Shown: one piece after another, positions 41,569 to 52,067 of the stretch
Position numbering within the stretch: position 1 is the stretch's first letter
How the letters are laid out: every line of letters begins with the position of its first letter
Assembly (NCBI RefSeq): GCF_000379825.1
Contig: NZ_KB903825.1
Span: 62,001-126,000 of the forward strand
DNA: 64,000 bases
Direction: 5' to 3'
Origin: Longispora albida DSM 44784
Lineage (GTDB): Bacteria > Actinomycetota > Actinomycetes > Mycobacteriales > Micromonosporaceae
Position numbers and translations under genes: made by a program
The notes under the pieces: generated by a model
Databases searched by the model: none
What the model saw: the letters and a program-made list of their open reading frames with translations, nothing else
Told to the model about the DNA's origin: nothing

Positions 41569-42411
41569 GTGGCTTCCAGCAGGGACCGGCAGCGCCAGCT
41601 TGCCAGAGAGAAGCTCGAACGGCAGACCGTGAGGCGCGCCGAGCGGGTCCGCCGCCGCCGGCAGGTCAACGCCGGCGTCGCCGCTGGCGTCGCGCTGCTG
41701 GTGATCATCGGAGGCGCGCTCTGGTACGGCGGCGTCTTCGACCCCAAGCCCGCCAAGCCGGCCGCCGCGGGCGACTGCTCCTGGCTCCCCAACAACTCGG
41801 GCAACAGTGTCATCGACACCGGCAACCCGCCGGCCTCCGGCATGGCCAAGACCGGCGTCGCCCCGATGGAGATCACCACCAACCTCGGCGTGATCAAGTC
41901 GGAGCTCGACCTGGCCAAGGCCCCGTGCGCCGGCGCGAGCTTCGCGCACCTGGCCGGCAAGCAGTTCTTCAACAACACCAAGTGCCACCGGCTGTCCACC
42001 TCGGAGCTGTTCCTGCTCCAGTGCGGCAGCAAGAACGGTGACGGTTCGGGTGAGCCGAGCTACCAGTACAGCAGCGAGTTCGTCCCGCAGGCGGGCGCGC
42101 CTTCGCCGTCGGCGACCGGTGAGCCGCAGGCCCCGTCCGGCAAGGCCAGCTACCCGGCCGGCACGATCGCCCTGATGAACGCCGGCGCCGGTACCAACGG
42201 CAGCCAGTTCGTCATCTTCTACAAGGACACCCTCGCCAGCGCCGCCTACGGCATCGTCGGCAAGGTGACCAGCGGCCTCGACCTGATCTCCAAGGCCGCC
42301 GAGGCCGGAGCGGTCAACCCCGAGGGCAAGGCGATCGGCGACGGCCGCCCGAAGACCGAGGTCACCATCCAGTCCCTGACCGTCGCGAAGCCCACCCAGT
42401 CGGCGACCTGA
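41569..42411 (+). CDS. membrane-anchored cyclophilin-type peptidyl-prolyl isomerase, divergent copy
   Basis: Proline cis-trans isomerase fold facing outside the membrane. From GTG at 41569 it has 280 residues. A very basic cytoplasmic start (ASSRDRQRQLAREKLERQTV) and a membrane helix (VNAGVAAGVALLVIIGGALW) are followed by a cyclophilin domain. The domain keeps the CHR arginine and NGSQFVIFY. The usual GDPxGxGxGGPGY loop is degenerate (CGSKNGDGSGEPSYQY), with an insertion rich in Pro and Ala. The intact paralogue follows 21 nt downstream. Confidence 0.82.
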   Translation: MASSRDRQRQLAREKLERQTVRRAERVRRRRQVNAGVAAGVALLVIIGGALWYGGVFDPKPAKPAAAGDCSWLPNNSGNSVIDTGNPPASGMAKTGVAPMEITTNLGVIKSELDLAKAPCAGASFAHLAGKQFFNNTKCHRLSTSELFLLQCGSKNGDGSGEPSYQYSSEFVPQAGAPSPSATGEPQAPSGKASYPAGTIALMNAGAGTNGSQFVIFYKDTLASAAYGIVGKVTSGLDLISKAAEAGAVNPEGKAIGDGRPKTEVTIQSLTVAKPTQSAT

Positions 42412-42432
42412 GCCACCCGAGGAGTTAAGTCC

Positions 42433-43293
42433 GTGACCTCCAACCGCGAGCGCCAGCAGCGGGAAGCCGCCCGCCAGAAGCTCCAGGCCGAGATGACCGT
42501 CAAGGCTGAGGCCGCGCAGAAGCGCAAGCAGCTCCAGACCGGCATCGGCGCGGCTGTCGCCGTCGTCCTCGTCGTCGCGCTCGGCGTGTGGGGCGGGATC
42601 GCCCTGTTCGGCAAGGACAGCAAGAAGCCCTCGGCGCAGCCGAGCACCGAGCCGGGTGCCTGCCAGTACAAGGACTCGGAGCGGCCGGGCACCCGCCAGG
42701 TCGGCAAGCCGGGCAAGGAGAGCGAGGCCCCGGGTGGCGGTACCCGGGTCATGACGCTCAACACGAACCTCGGCAAGGTCGAGATCGAGATGGACGCGAC
42801 CAAGGCGCCCTGCACGACCGCGAGCTTCACGCACCTGGCCGAGAAGAAGTACTTCGACGGCACGAGCTGCCACCGCGTCGCCAACGACCCGCCGATGCTC
42901 CAGTGCGGCGACCCGGCAGGCAACGGCTCCGGCGGCCCCGGCTACCAGTTCGCCAACGAGAACCTGCCGAAGGGCAAGGCGACGCCGTACCCGAAGGGCA
43001 CCGTGGCGATGGCCAACGCCGGCCCGGACACCAACGGCAGCCAGTTCTTCATCATGCACAAGGACAGCACCCTGTCGGCGGACTACACCGTCCTCGGCAA
43101 GGTGATCACCGGGCAGGACATCGTCGACCAGGTCGCAGCGGCCGGTGACGACGGCTCCAACTCGGCCGGCGGCGGCAAGCCGAAGAAGGACATCTCCTTC
43201 ACCTCGGTCACCGTCAGCCCCGTCAAGCCCCCGGCCGGAGTCCCCTCGGGCACCCCGAGCAGCCCGGCACCGGCCCCGACGGCCTCCTCCTGA
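42433..43293 (+). CDS. membrane-anchored cyclophilin-type peptidyl-prolyl isomerase
   Basis: The 286 residues have a basic start (TSNRERQQREAARQKLQAEM), a membrane helix (GIGAAVAVVLVVALGVWGGI) and a full cyclophilin domain. The domain has TNLGKVEIEMDATKAPCTTASF, YFDGTSCHRV (catalytic arginine), CGDPAGNGSGGPGYQFANE and GSQFFIMHKD. The tail is Pro/Ser/Ala-rich. It is translated with the divergent copy at 41569 and precedes a terminator. Such pairs upstream of rel-linked genes are known in actinobacteria. Confidence 0.93.
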   Translation: MTSNRERQQREAARQKLQAEMTVKAEAAQKRKQLQTGIGAAVAVVLVVALGVWGGIALFGKDSKKPSAQPSTEPGACQYKDSERPGTRQVGKPGKESEAPGGGTRVMTLNTNLGKVEIEMDATKAPCTTASFTHLAEKKYFDGTSCHRVANDPPMLQCGDPAGNGSGGPGYQFANENLPKGKATPYPKGTVAMANAGPDTNGSQFFIMHKDSTLSADYTVLGKVITGQDIVDQVAAAGDDGSNSAGGGKPKKDISFTSVTVSPVKPPAGVPSGTPSSPAPAPTASS

Positions 43294-43305
43294 TCCAGTA
43301 ACGCG

Positions 43306-43339
43306 AAGCGGCCCGTCCCATTCCGGGACGGGCCGCTTT
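43306..43339 (+). terminator. terminator after the cyclophilin pair
   Basis: AAGCGGCCCGTCCC and GGGACGGGCCGCTT form a perfect 14-bp stem with a 5-nt loop, then TTC, 12 nt beyond the stop. Confidence 0.8.
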
Positions 43340-43394
43340 CCGTACCGGCGGAATTCGATGGACGGCGCGGCTCCCCGGCCGGTATGACTGCCGC

Positions 43395-44246
43395 GTGACG
43401 GGACACAGCAGCTGGCGGCGGCGGATCGCGGAGACCTTCGCCCTCAGGTACACCGGGCTGCCCCAGGTCGTGGCCGTGCTCCTGGCCGGCTCGGTGGCCC
43501 GGGGGCTGGCCGACCGGTGGTCGGACATCGAGCTGATGGTCTTCTGGGCCTCCGCGCCGGACGACGCCCTGCGGCGCGAGCTGGCCGGCCCCGGGGCCGA
43601 GGTACACGACTACGACGAGGACAACGCCGAGTGGTCCGAGGACGTCCTGGTCAACGGGGTCGAACTCCAGACCAGCCACCGCACGGCCACCCAGGCCGAG
43701 TCATGGATGGACGCCGCCGTCACCGGCCACGACCCGGACCTCGTCAAGCAGGACATGATCGCGCTCATCCGCTACGGCGTGCCGCTGTCCGGAGCTGACC
43801 TCGTCGCCAGCTGGTGTGCCCGCACCGATGTCTACCCGGCGGCCCTCTCCCTGGCCATGATCCGCGAGCACCTCGGCTTCCGCACCGCCTGGCACCGCCG
43901 CAAGCTCGCGGACCGGGGCGAGCTGGTACCGCTGCACCGGGACCTGACCGAGACCGCCGAGCGGCTGTGGCTGGTGCTGTGCGGCCTGAACCGGGTGTGG
44001 TTCCCCCATCTCGGCTACAAGTGGCTGCCAACCGGCCTGCCCCTGGCGCCCGACCGCTACGCGGACCGGCTCAGCGAGCTCCTCAGCGCTCCGCCGCACA
44101 TGGCTGCGGGGCTCGCCGACGACCTGATCGCCGAGACCCTGCACCTCGTCGACACACACTTCCCCGAGGCTGGCGCCGCCGAGGAACTCCGCTATCTCCA
44201 CTCGACCCGCCCCGTCTGGGACGCACCCCCGCCAGACCTCCCCTGA
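43395..44246 (+). CDS. nucleotidyltransferase-fold protein (DUF4037-like)
   Basis: The 283-residue protein has the polymerase-beta superfamily signature GSVARGLADRWSDIELMVF (about residues 32-50). A third carboxylate may lie in ELQTSHRT or nearby. A helical C-terminal domain follows. It resembles antibiotic or small-molecule nucleotidyltransferases with a DUF4037-type tail; the substrate is unknown. The GTG at 43395 follows TATGAC (43383-43388) by exactly 6 nt, so I infer a leaderless mRNA. No ribosome-binding site is visible. Confidence 0.75.
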   Translation: MTGHSSWRRRIAETFALRYTGLPQVVAVLLAGSVARGLADRWSDIELMVFWASAPDDALRRELAGPGAEVHDYDEDNAEWSEDVLVNGVELQTSHRTATQAESWMDAAVTGHDPDLVKQDMIALIRYGVPLSGADLVASWCARTDVYPAALSLAMIREHLGFRTAWHRRKLADRGELVPLHRDLTETAERLWLVLCGLNRVWFPHLGYKWLPTGLPLAPDRYADRLSELLSAPPHMAAGLADDLIAETLHLVDTHFPEAGAAEELRYLHSTRPVWDAPPPDLP

Positions 44247-44257
44247 GAGCGTCGCGG

Positions 44258-44530
44258 CTACTCAGCCTCGACCGGGGGCCTGCCCACGTCACCGAGGGTG
44301 TCCAGCAGCCGCTCACGGGCCGCGTGAAGCCGCTCGCCGTAGTCCGGCATGAAGATCTCTGGGAGCGTGGTCTCCAGATTCCCCGAGATCACGTACATCG
44401 GCGACCACACTGCCCGGTCCTCGTTCACCAGGCTGTCGAACGCGGCGGTCCCCATCATCCGGTCCAGCCAGTCCGACAGCACCAGCGCCTGGTCCCGGCT
44501 CAGCCGGATCACGAACTCGTCCCCCGTCAT
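44258..44530 (-). CDS. small protein of unknown function
   Basis: 90 residues from ATG at 44530. The sequence is acidic and helical (MTGDEFVIRLSRDQALVLSD, WLDRMMGTAAFDSLV) with no signal or membrane helix. Its start overlaps, as ATGA, the stop of the frame that ends the upstream HEAT-like gene. The two were therefore once coupled, and both follow the SGNH hydrolase gene. Immunity-type or stress proteins of this size exist, but nothing identifies it. Confidence 0.65.
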   Translation of the reverse strand: MTGDEFVIRLSRDQALVLSDWLDRMMGTAAFDSLVNEDRAVWSPMYVISGNLETTLPEIFMPDYGERLHAARERLLDTLGDVGRPPVEAE

Positions 44531-44831
44531 CCGTTCACCTCGTCCTGCCACAGCACCCTGCGGGCGTCTTTCGTTCCAAGTTCCTCCAGGCCGCACCTGG
44601 CCCACGTCCGCAGCTGCTCGTCAGTGCCGTGGAACTGCTCGACGCGTCGCCCAGCAGCTCCAGCAGCCACCAGCACCGGCCCGGGTCCTCCCGCTGAGCA
44701 CGGCGGAACTCCGCGACCAGCTCCAGCACGAACTCACCAGCCCGGCCCGACAGGTCGTGGAAGGCGTCCTCCCACACCTGGGGATCGCGGCTGTCCAGGT
44801 CCCGCATGAATCGCCGGAACGTACTGCTCAC
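44527..44831 (-). pseudogene. frameshifted HEAT-like repeat protein
   Basis: From GTG at 44831 the first 62 residues read MSSTFRRFMRDLDSRDPQVW to WWLLELLGDA, a helical repeat. The frame then degenerates to Ser/Arg/Gly-rich text ending at 44535. One base over, a continuous frame resumes helical, repeat-like text: EQFHGTDEQLRTWARCGLEE, then LGTKDARRVLWQDEVNG. It stops at 44527, overlapping the next start as ATGA. The total is one base short of a whole number of codons, and about seven residues of a helical repeat appear missing near 44640. A deletion of about 22 bases would explain both. Sequencing error cannot be excluded. Confidence 0.6.
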
Positions 44832-45487
44832 CCAGCCACAGCCCGCGCGACGAGCGCCGCCACCGCCGGGTGGGAGTCCAGGCTCAGATGCATGCCGTCA
44901 GCCCCCGGCCTCCCTGCGGTGCTCACGTCCGCGAACTCTACGCCCAGCTCAGCTGCCAGTGCCCGGTACGCCGCCGGAAGCTGCCGGACCTTGGCGAGGA
45001 TCTCGGGAGCGTACTGGGCCGGGACGAACTCGTGGAAGTCCGGCTGGGACTCGTCGAGATCGGTCGGCCCCAGCAGGATGATGCGGGGCTCGACGGCCTC
45101 CTGTCCTGCCACCCAGGCCCGGATGTCGCCGACCAGGCGGCCCACAGCGGCCACGATCTCCGCCACCGGCCTCCCGAACTGGGGCTTGCAGTCGTTGGCC
45201 CCGAGCCACAGCACGACGACGTCGAGCGGGTAGTGGCTCTCAAGGCAGGGAATCAGGTAGGCACGACCACTGCGACCCGGGCGGCCACCCTCCTCGTCCA
45301 GGTCCGTCGTCCGGCCGTTGAGTCCTTCCTCGATCACGGAGTACCCGTCGCCGAGCAGTTTCTGGAGCAGCCCCGTCCACCGCACGTCCACCGGCCACCG
45401 CCCCCGGTCGACATCCTCGGCCCGCTGCCCGTACGTGTTCGAGTCACCGAAACAGAGAACCCGGATCGCATCAGGATTGACGTCCAT
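44828..45487 (-). CDS. SGNH/GDSL-type hydrolase
   Basis: Serine esterase of the GDSL family, cytoplasmic (no signal peptide). The 219 residues have block I LCFGDSNTYGQRAED (nucleophile serine), block II glycine in EEGLNGRTT, block III WLGANDCKPQF (asparagine) and a late DGMHLSLDSH with the catalytic Asp-His. It is like arylesterase/TesA-type acyl hydrolases. The ATG at 45487 follows TAGTAT by 6 nt, implying a leaderless mRNA. The stop overlaps the HEAT-like gene start as GTGA. Confidence 0.88.
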   Translation of the reverse strand: MDVNPDAIRVLCFGDSNTYGQRAEDVDRGRWPVDVRWTGLLQKLLGDGYSVIEEGLNGRTTDLDEEGGRPGRSGRAYLIPCLESHYPLDVVVLWLGANDCKPQFGRPVAEIVAAVGRLVGDIRAWVAGQEAVEPRIILLGPTDLDESQPDFHEFVPAQYAPEILAKVRQLPAAYRALAAELGVEFADVSTAGRPGADGMHLSLDSHPAVAALVARAVAG

Positions 45488-45493
45488 CGAGCC

Positions 45494-45524
45494 ATACTAG
45501 GCACGGCTCATCCACTTTGGACAA
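45494..45524 (-). promoter_or_regulatory. leaderless promoter of the SGNH hydrolase operon
   Basis: TTGTCC (45519-45524) and TAGTAT (45494-45499) on the minus strand, 19 nt apart. The A of the ATG is the seventh base after the -10, where transcription should begin. Confidence 0.55.
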
Positions 45525-45568
45525 TTGATCACCCCGGCACACCGGCCGTCACCCGCCCAGCCACGTCA

Positions 45569-45721
45569 CCAGTACAAAATCAATCTCTTGATCTTTAGTC
45601 TTCTGATCTTGATTTAAGGCGCGGTGGCCCGCTGAGCGGAAATCTGATCGCAGGAAAAAACGCCCTAGTACTGGTGTACTTGGGCGTTTTTTCTGCGCAG
45701 CTCAGATTTTCGCTCAGCGGG
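45569..45721 (+). repeat. structured dispersed element, copy 2
   Basis: CCAGTA is at 45569-45574 and the GATC-rich leader at about 45582-45613, then TTAAGGCGCGGTGG. The outer arms at 45628-45647 and 45702-45721 pair with one G·T at the same place as copy 1. Compared with copy 1, one stem pair has changed on both sides (G-C to C-G). The inner stem is new: GCAG, a G bulge, AAAAAACGCCC and its complement. A T·T mismatch precedes AGTAC-TGGT-GTACT. The internal loop is TC / GCAGC. The element ends 9 nt before the rel stop, and the poly-A/poly-T stem could end transcription in either direction. Confidence 0.85.
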
Positions 45722-45730
45722 TCGGCACAA

Positions 45731-48142
<2,412 letters not shown>

Positions 48143-48216
48143 GAGATGTCTGGGGACGCTTCATCGTAGCCCTTCAGCCCGTTCCCCCACCGGGCCTCGG
48201 CTGCGACCAGTAAACC

Positions 48217-48762
48217 CTAAACGGTCAGCAGGGCATGCACCGGGCGGGGGGCCAGGCGTTCCCTGCCGTCGAGGAAGCCCAGTTCCAGGACGACGCTGAA
48301 GCCGCTGACCACGCCACCGGCCCTGGTGATCAGATCAAGAGCAGCTCCGGCCGTACCCCCGGTGGCCAGCACGTCGTCCACCACGAGCACCCGGGAACCC
48401 TCGACCAGGGCGTCGGTGTGCACCTCGAGCGTGGCCTGGCCGTACTCCAGGTCGTAGGCTGCCGAGTGCACCGCGCGGGGCAGCTTGCCCGCCTTGCGGA
48501 TCGGCACCACACCGCGCTCTGTCGCGTACGCGATGGCCGCGGCGAGCACGAAGCCCCGGGCCTCGATCCCGGCGACGACGTCGAAACTGCCCGCCCCGTG
48601 GTACGCGATGATCTCGTCAACGACGGCCCTGAACAACGGCCCGTCACCGAACAGCGGGCTCAGGTCCTTGAACAGGATCCCGGGCTTCGGGAAGTCCGGC
48701 ACGTCGGCCACCCGGCTCGCGACCAGGCGGGCGACCTCGGGTCCACTGTCACCGCTGAACAT
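48217..48762 (-). CDS. apt: adenine phosphoribosyltransferase
   Basis: Salvages adenine to AMP. The 181 residues have FPKPGILFKDLSPLFGDG, the IEARGFVLAAAIAY segment and the PRPP motif VLVVDDVLATGGTAGAALDL. Start ATG at 48762. It sits between secF and rel, the usual actinobacterial order secD-secF-apt-rel. Confidence 0.96.
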   Translation of the reverse strand: MFSGDSGPEVARLVASRVADVPDFPKPGILFKDLSPLFGDGPLFRAVVDEIIAYHGAGSFDVVAGIEARGFVLAAAIAYATERGVVPIRKAGKLPRAVHSAAYDLEYGQATLEVHTDALVEGSRVLVVDDVLATGGTAGAALDLITRAGGVVSGFSVVLELGFLDGRERLAPRPVHALLTV

Positions 48763-48784
48763 CGGTCAATCCTCTCAAAACGCG

Positions 48785-48810
48785 GAAGCCCCCGCCGGGG
48801 CGGGGGCTTC
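48785..48810 (-). terminator. secF terminator
   Basis: GAAGCCCCCGCC and GGCGGGGGCTTC form a perfect 12-bp stem with a 2-nt loop, 13 nt after the secF stop. Confidence 0.7.
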
Positions 48811-48823
48811 ACATCGGACGTGC

Positions 48824-49984
48824 CTAGCGCTTGCGCTGCTTACCGGGACGGCCCTCCGGCCGCTGGCCCGGACGCGGGGCGGTGTACGCCCCGGCCATGC
48901 TCACCGTCGCCGGAGTGTCGCCGTCCTCGCTGTACTCCTCGCCGGCCTTCTCCGCCGCCGCACGGGCCTCGGCCCGCTGCTTGACGACGCTCGCCCGCTT
49001 GGCCAGCACCCGCTCCTTGTGCGCCTTGAACCTCGGGTCCATCTCCTTGAGCGCCACCAGCACCGGGGTCGCGAAGAAGATCGAGGAGTAGACCGCGACG
49101 CCCATGCCGATGAAGAGCACGAGGCCGAGGTCCTTGAGCGTACCGGCGCCGAGCAGGCCGGCCCCGATGAACAGCAGGCCACCGACCGGCAGCAGGGCGA
49201 CGAGGCCGGTGTTGATCGACCGCATCAGCGTCTGGTTGACGGCCAGGTTCGCCGCCTCGGCGTACGTCTGCCGGGTCTTGCCCAGGATGCCGTGCGTGTT
49301 CTCCTGGACCTTGTCGAACACGACGACCACGTCGTACAGCGCGAAGCCGAGGATCGTCAGGAAGCCGACCACCGTGGACGGCGTCACCTCGAAGCCGACC
49401 AGGATGTACACCGTCGCGGTGAGCACCAGGTCGAGCAGCAGCGAGGCGACCGAGGCGATCGCCATCTTCCACTCGAACCGGATCACCAGGTACCCGATGA
49501 CCAGGACCAGGAAGATCGCCAGACCCAGCAGGGCCTTCTTCGTCACCTGGTCACCCCAGGCGCCGGAGACCTGGCTGTCGGAGACCTTGCCCGGGTCGAT
49601 CTTGAACTTCTCGGCGAGGGCCTGCTTCACCTTGAAGGTGTTGTCGGCCGTCTTGAGCTTGCTCGTGCGGATCTCGTAGTGGCCCTCACCGCCGGTCAGG
49701 CTGCGGACCTTCTGCACGGCCGAGACGGTGCCCTTCGGGTCCACGGCCTTCACCGCGTCCTCGGTGGCCTTCTGGAACTCCGAGACCGAGCCGACCGAGG
49801 CCGGCACCTTGAACTTGCTGCCGCCGGTGAAGTCGATACCAGCGGTGAAGCCCTTCAGCCCGAAGCTCAGGGCCGCGAGCACCAGCACAGCCAGCGCGAC
49901 CGAGAACCAGACCTTGCGCTTGCCGATGATGTCCAGCCCCGCGTCACCGCGGTAGAGCCGGGTAGCGAGACCGTGACCGCTCAC
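48824..49984 (-). CDS. secF: protein translocase subunit SecF
   Basis: Partners SecD to drive protein export with the proton motive force. The 386 residues have six membrane helices around a periplasmic-side P4 domain. Family motifs FTGGSKF (near residue 53), SVGVTVGF-like VTPSTVVGFLTILGFALYDVVVVFDKVQENT and the helix ALLPVGGLLFIGAGLLG are visible. A basic C-terminal tail (KRASVVKQRAEARAAAEKAG) extends about 60 residues, as in other actinobacteria. It starts 1 nt after secD. Confidence 0.96.
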   Translation of the reverse strand: MSGHGLATRLYRGDAGLDIIGKRKVWFSVALAVLVLAALSFGLKGFTAGIDFTGGSKFKVPASVGSVSEFQKATEDAVKAVDPKGTVSAVQKVRSLTGGEGHYEIRTSKLKTADNTFKVKQALAEKFKIDPGKVSDSQVSGAWGDQVTKKALLGLAIFLVLVIGYLVIRFEWKMAIASVASLLLDLVLTATVYILVGFEVTPSTVVGFLTILGFALYDVVVVFDKVQENTHGILGKTRQTYAEAANLAVNQTLMRSINTGLVALLPVGGLLFIGAGLLGAGTLKDLGLVLFIGMGVAVYSSIFFATPVLVALKEMDPRFKAHKERVLAKRASVVKQRAEARAAAEKAGEEYSEDGDTPATVSMAGAYTAPRPGQRPEGRPGKQRKR

Positions 49985-49985
49985 G

Positions 49986-51920
49986 TCACGCCTCCTTCGG
50001 GTTGGTCGAGCGGGAGGCGTCGGCGGCCGGGTCGCGCTGCAGCACGCGCCCGAGGCCGGAGACCCGCGGCGAGAGGAAGGCCTTGGTGCTGGCGAACGCC
50101 GCCATCAGCGGGTGGCGGAACAGGAAGACCACCACGAGGTCGAGCAGCGTGGCCAGGCCCAGCGCGAAGGCGAAGCCCTTGACCGTGCCGACGGCGACCA
50201 GGTACAGCACGACGGCGGCGAGCAGCGAGATCGCGTTGGCCGAGATGATGGTCCGCTTGGCCCGGGCCCACGCGCGCGGCACGGCGCTGCGTGGTGAGCG
50301 GCCCTCGCGGATCTCGTCTTTCAGTCGTTCGAAGTAGATGACGAACGAGTCGGCCGCGACGCCCAGTGAGACGATGAAACCTGCGATACCCGCCAGGGTC
50401 AGCGTGAAGCCGATCTGCCGGCCGAGGAAGACCAGCATGCCGAAGACCAGGATGCCGGACATCACCAGGCTGAGGAAGATGACCGTGCCCAGCAGGCGGT
50501 AGTAGAAGAACGCGTAGATGATGACCAGCAGCATGCCGATACCGGCCGCGAGGAGACCAGCGCGGAGCTGCTCACCACCCAGGGTCGGGGAGATCGTGTC
50601 GGCCTGCTGGATCTCGAAGGTCAGCGGCAGCGAGCCGAAGCGCAGCTGCGCCGACAGCGTCGACACCTCGTCACGGGTGAACGAGCCGGTGATCTCGGCG
50701 TCGCCGGTGATCACGGTCTGGATCGCCGGGGCGGAGACCACCTCGTTGTCCAGCACGATCGCGACCCGCTGCTCGGGCTTGCCGGCGTTCTGGCCGCTGT
50801 TGTAGGCGAGCTTGGTGAGGTCCGTCCACTTCGACTGGCCGGCGCTGTTGAAGGCCATCGAGACCTTCCAGCCCTTGTCGTAGCCGAAGTTGGCCGAGGA
50901 CACGTCGGTGCCGAGCACCTTCGCGTTGTCCAGGACGTACTTGTTGTACGAGACCTTCTTGGTCTTCTCGTCGACGTCCTTGTCGCAGGCCACGATCTTC
51001 TGGTTCGGGTCGGCGACGGAGCCCGGCGGCCGGTTGATCAGCTGCTGGCAGGTGATGTTCGGGACCAGGAACTGCATCTCGAGGGAGAGCGCAGCGACCT
51101 GGTCGCCCTTCAGCTTGCTGAACGGCTTGAGCGTGTCGTAGAGCTGGATCTTCTTCGCCTCGTCCTGGAACTGGCTCGGGTCGGCGACGAAGGCCTGCGC
51201 CATCTGCCAGGCGGTGTCACCCACCTCGGACTTGGCCTTGGCGAGCGCCTCCTCCCTGGCCTTGGCCGCGTCCGGGTTGACCGGCGGGCTCGCACTCGGC
51301 GTGGCGCCCGGGCTCGCGGAGCCGCTCGGGGTCGCCGACGGCGAGGCGCTGGCGGACGGGGAAGCGCTGCCGCTCGGGGTCGCGGACGCACTCGGCGTCG
51401 ACGAGGGAGCGGAGGACGCCGAGGCGTTCGCGGACGGCGTGGCGGAAGGCGACGGCGTGGCACCCGGGCTGGCCGACGCGCTCGGCGTCGGGCTCGGCGT
51501 GGCCTTGACCTCGGCCTCCGTCACGTCCGGCTGGGTCTGGATGACCTGGCGGAAACGCAGCTCGGCGGGGGCGACCAGTTCCTTGAGGGTCTCGGTCTTC
51601 TGCTCGCCGGCGATGTTGACCACGATGTTGCGGTCGCCCTCGATGACCACCTCCGGCTCGGCGACACCACTGGCGTCGACACGGCTGGCGATGATGTTGC
51701 GGGCCTGCTCCATCTGGTCGGCCTGCGGCAGCTTGCCGTTGAGCAGCTTGGCCTCGAGCGTGATGCTCGTACCGCCCTGCAGGTCGAGCCCGAGCCGAGG
51801 CTTGAGACGGTCTGTAACCGATCCCTTACCAGTGGCGAACACGAGAGCGAAGATGATCGCTGTGATGCTCACCAGCGTGATGAAGTGCCACTTCACCCGC
51901 AGCTTTCCTTGTGGTGCCAC
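49986..51920 (-). CDS. secD: protein translocase subunit SecD
   Basis: Partner of SecF. From GTG at 51920 (VAPQGKLRVKWHFITLVSIT) it has 644 residues. It has an N-terminal helix, the GLDLQGG motif (residues 44-50) and a P1 domain interrupted at about 141-213 by a Ser/Ala/Pro/Thr-rich stretch with tandem-like repeats. Five C-terminal helices follow, with LGGEQLRAGLLAAGIG and DSFVIYFERLKDEIREG. An in-frame GTG 48 bases upstream is possible. The low-complexity insert is longer than I would expect. Confidence 0.94.
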   Translation of the reverse strand: MAPQGKLRVKWHFITLVSITAIIFALVFATGKGSVTDRLKPRLGLDLQGGTSITLEAKLLNGKLPQADQMEQARNIIASRVDASGVAEPEVVIEGDRNIVVNIAGEQKTETLKELVAPAELRFRQVIQTQPDVTEAEVKATPSPTPSASASPGATPSPSATPSANASASSAPSSTPSASATPSGSASPSASASPSATPSGSASPGATPSASPPVNPDAAKAREEALAKAKSEVGDTAWQMAQAFVADPSQFQDEAKKIQLYDTLKPFSKLKGDQVAALSLEMQFLVPNITCQQLINRPPGSVADPNQKIVACDKDVDEKTKKVSYNKYVLDNAKVLGTDVSSANFGYDKGWKVSMAFNSAGQSKWTDLTKLAYNSGQNAGKPEQRVAIVLDNEVVSAPAIQTVITGDAEITGSFTRDEVSTLSAQLRFGSLPLTFEIQQADTISPTLGGEQLRAGLLAAGIGMLLVIIYAFFYYRLLGTVIFLSLVMSGILVFGMLVFLGRQIGFTLTLAGIAGFIVSLGVAADSFVIYFERLKDEIREGRSPRSAVPRAWARAKRTIISANAISLLAAVVLYLVAVGTVKGFAFALGLATLLDLVVVFLFRHPLMAAFASTKAFLSPRVSGLGRVLQRDPAADASRSTNPKEA

Positions 51921-51981
51921 GGCTGTCCCGTCTCCCTGCACAAAGTCGTGTCCGGCGGCGCGTGCCACCGGCCCCAGGCCG

Positions 51982-52009
51982 CATGTCCGGCCATTACTGG
52001 CCGGACATG
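51982..52009 (-). terminator. hairpin between yajC and secD
   Basis: CATGTCCGGCC and GGCCGGACATG form a perfect 11-bp stem with a 6-nt loop, 58 nt after the yajC stop. It may tune secD levels. Confidence 0.5.
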
Positions 52010-52067
52010 ACTATTCAGTATTCCCGTCGCCACGGGAAGAGGTCACCCCGTGATTACCGGGGAAACG

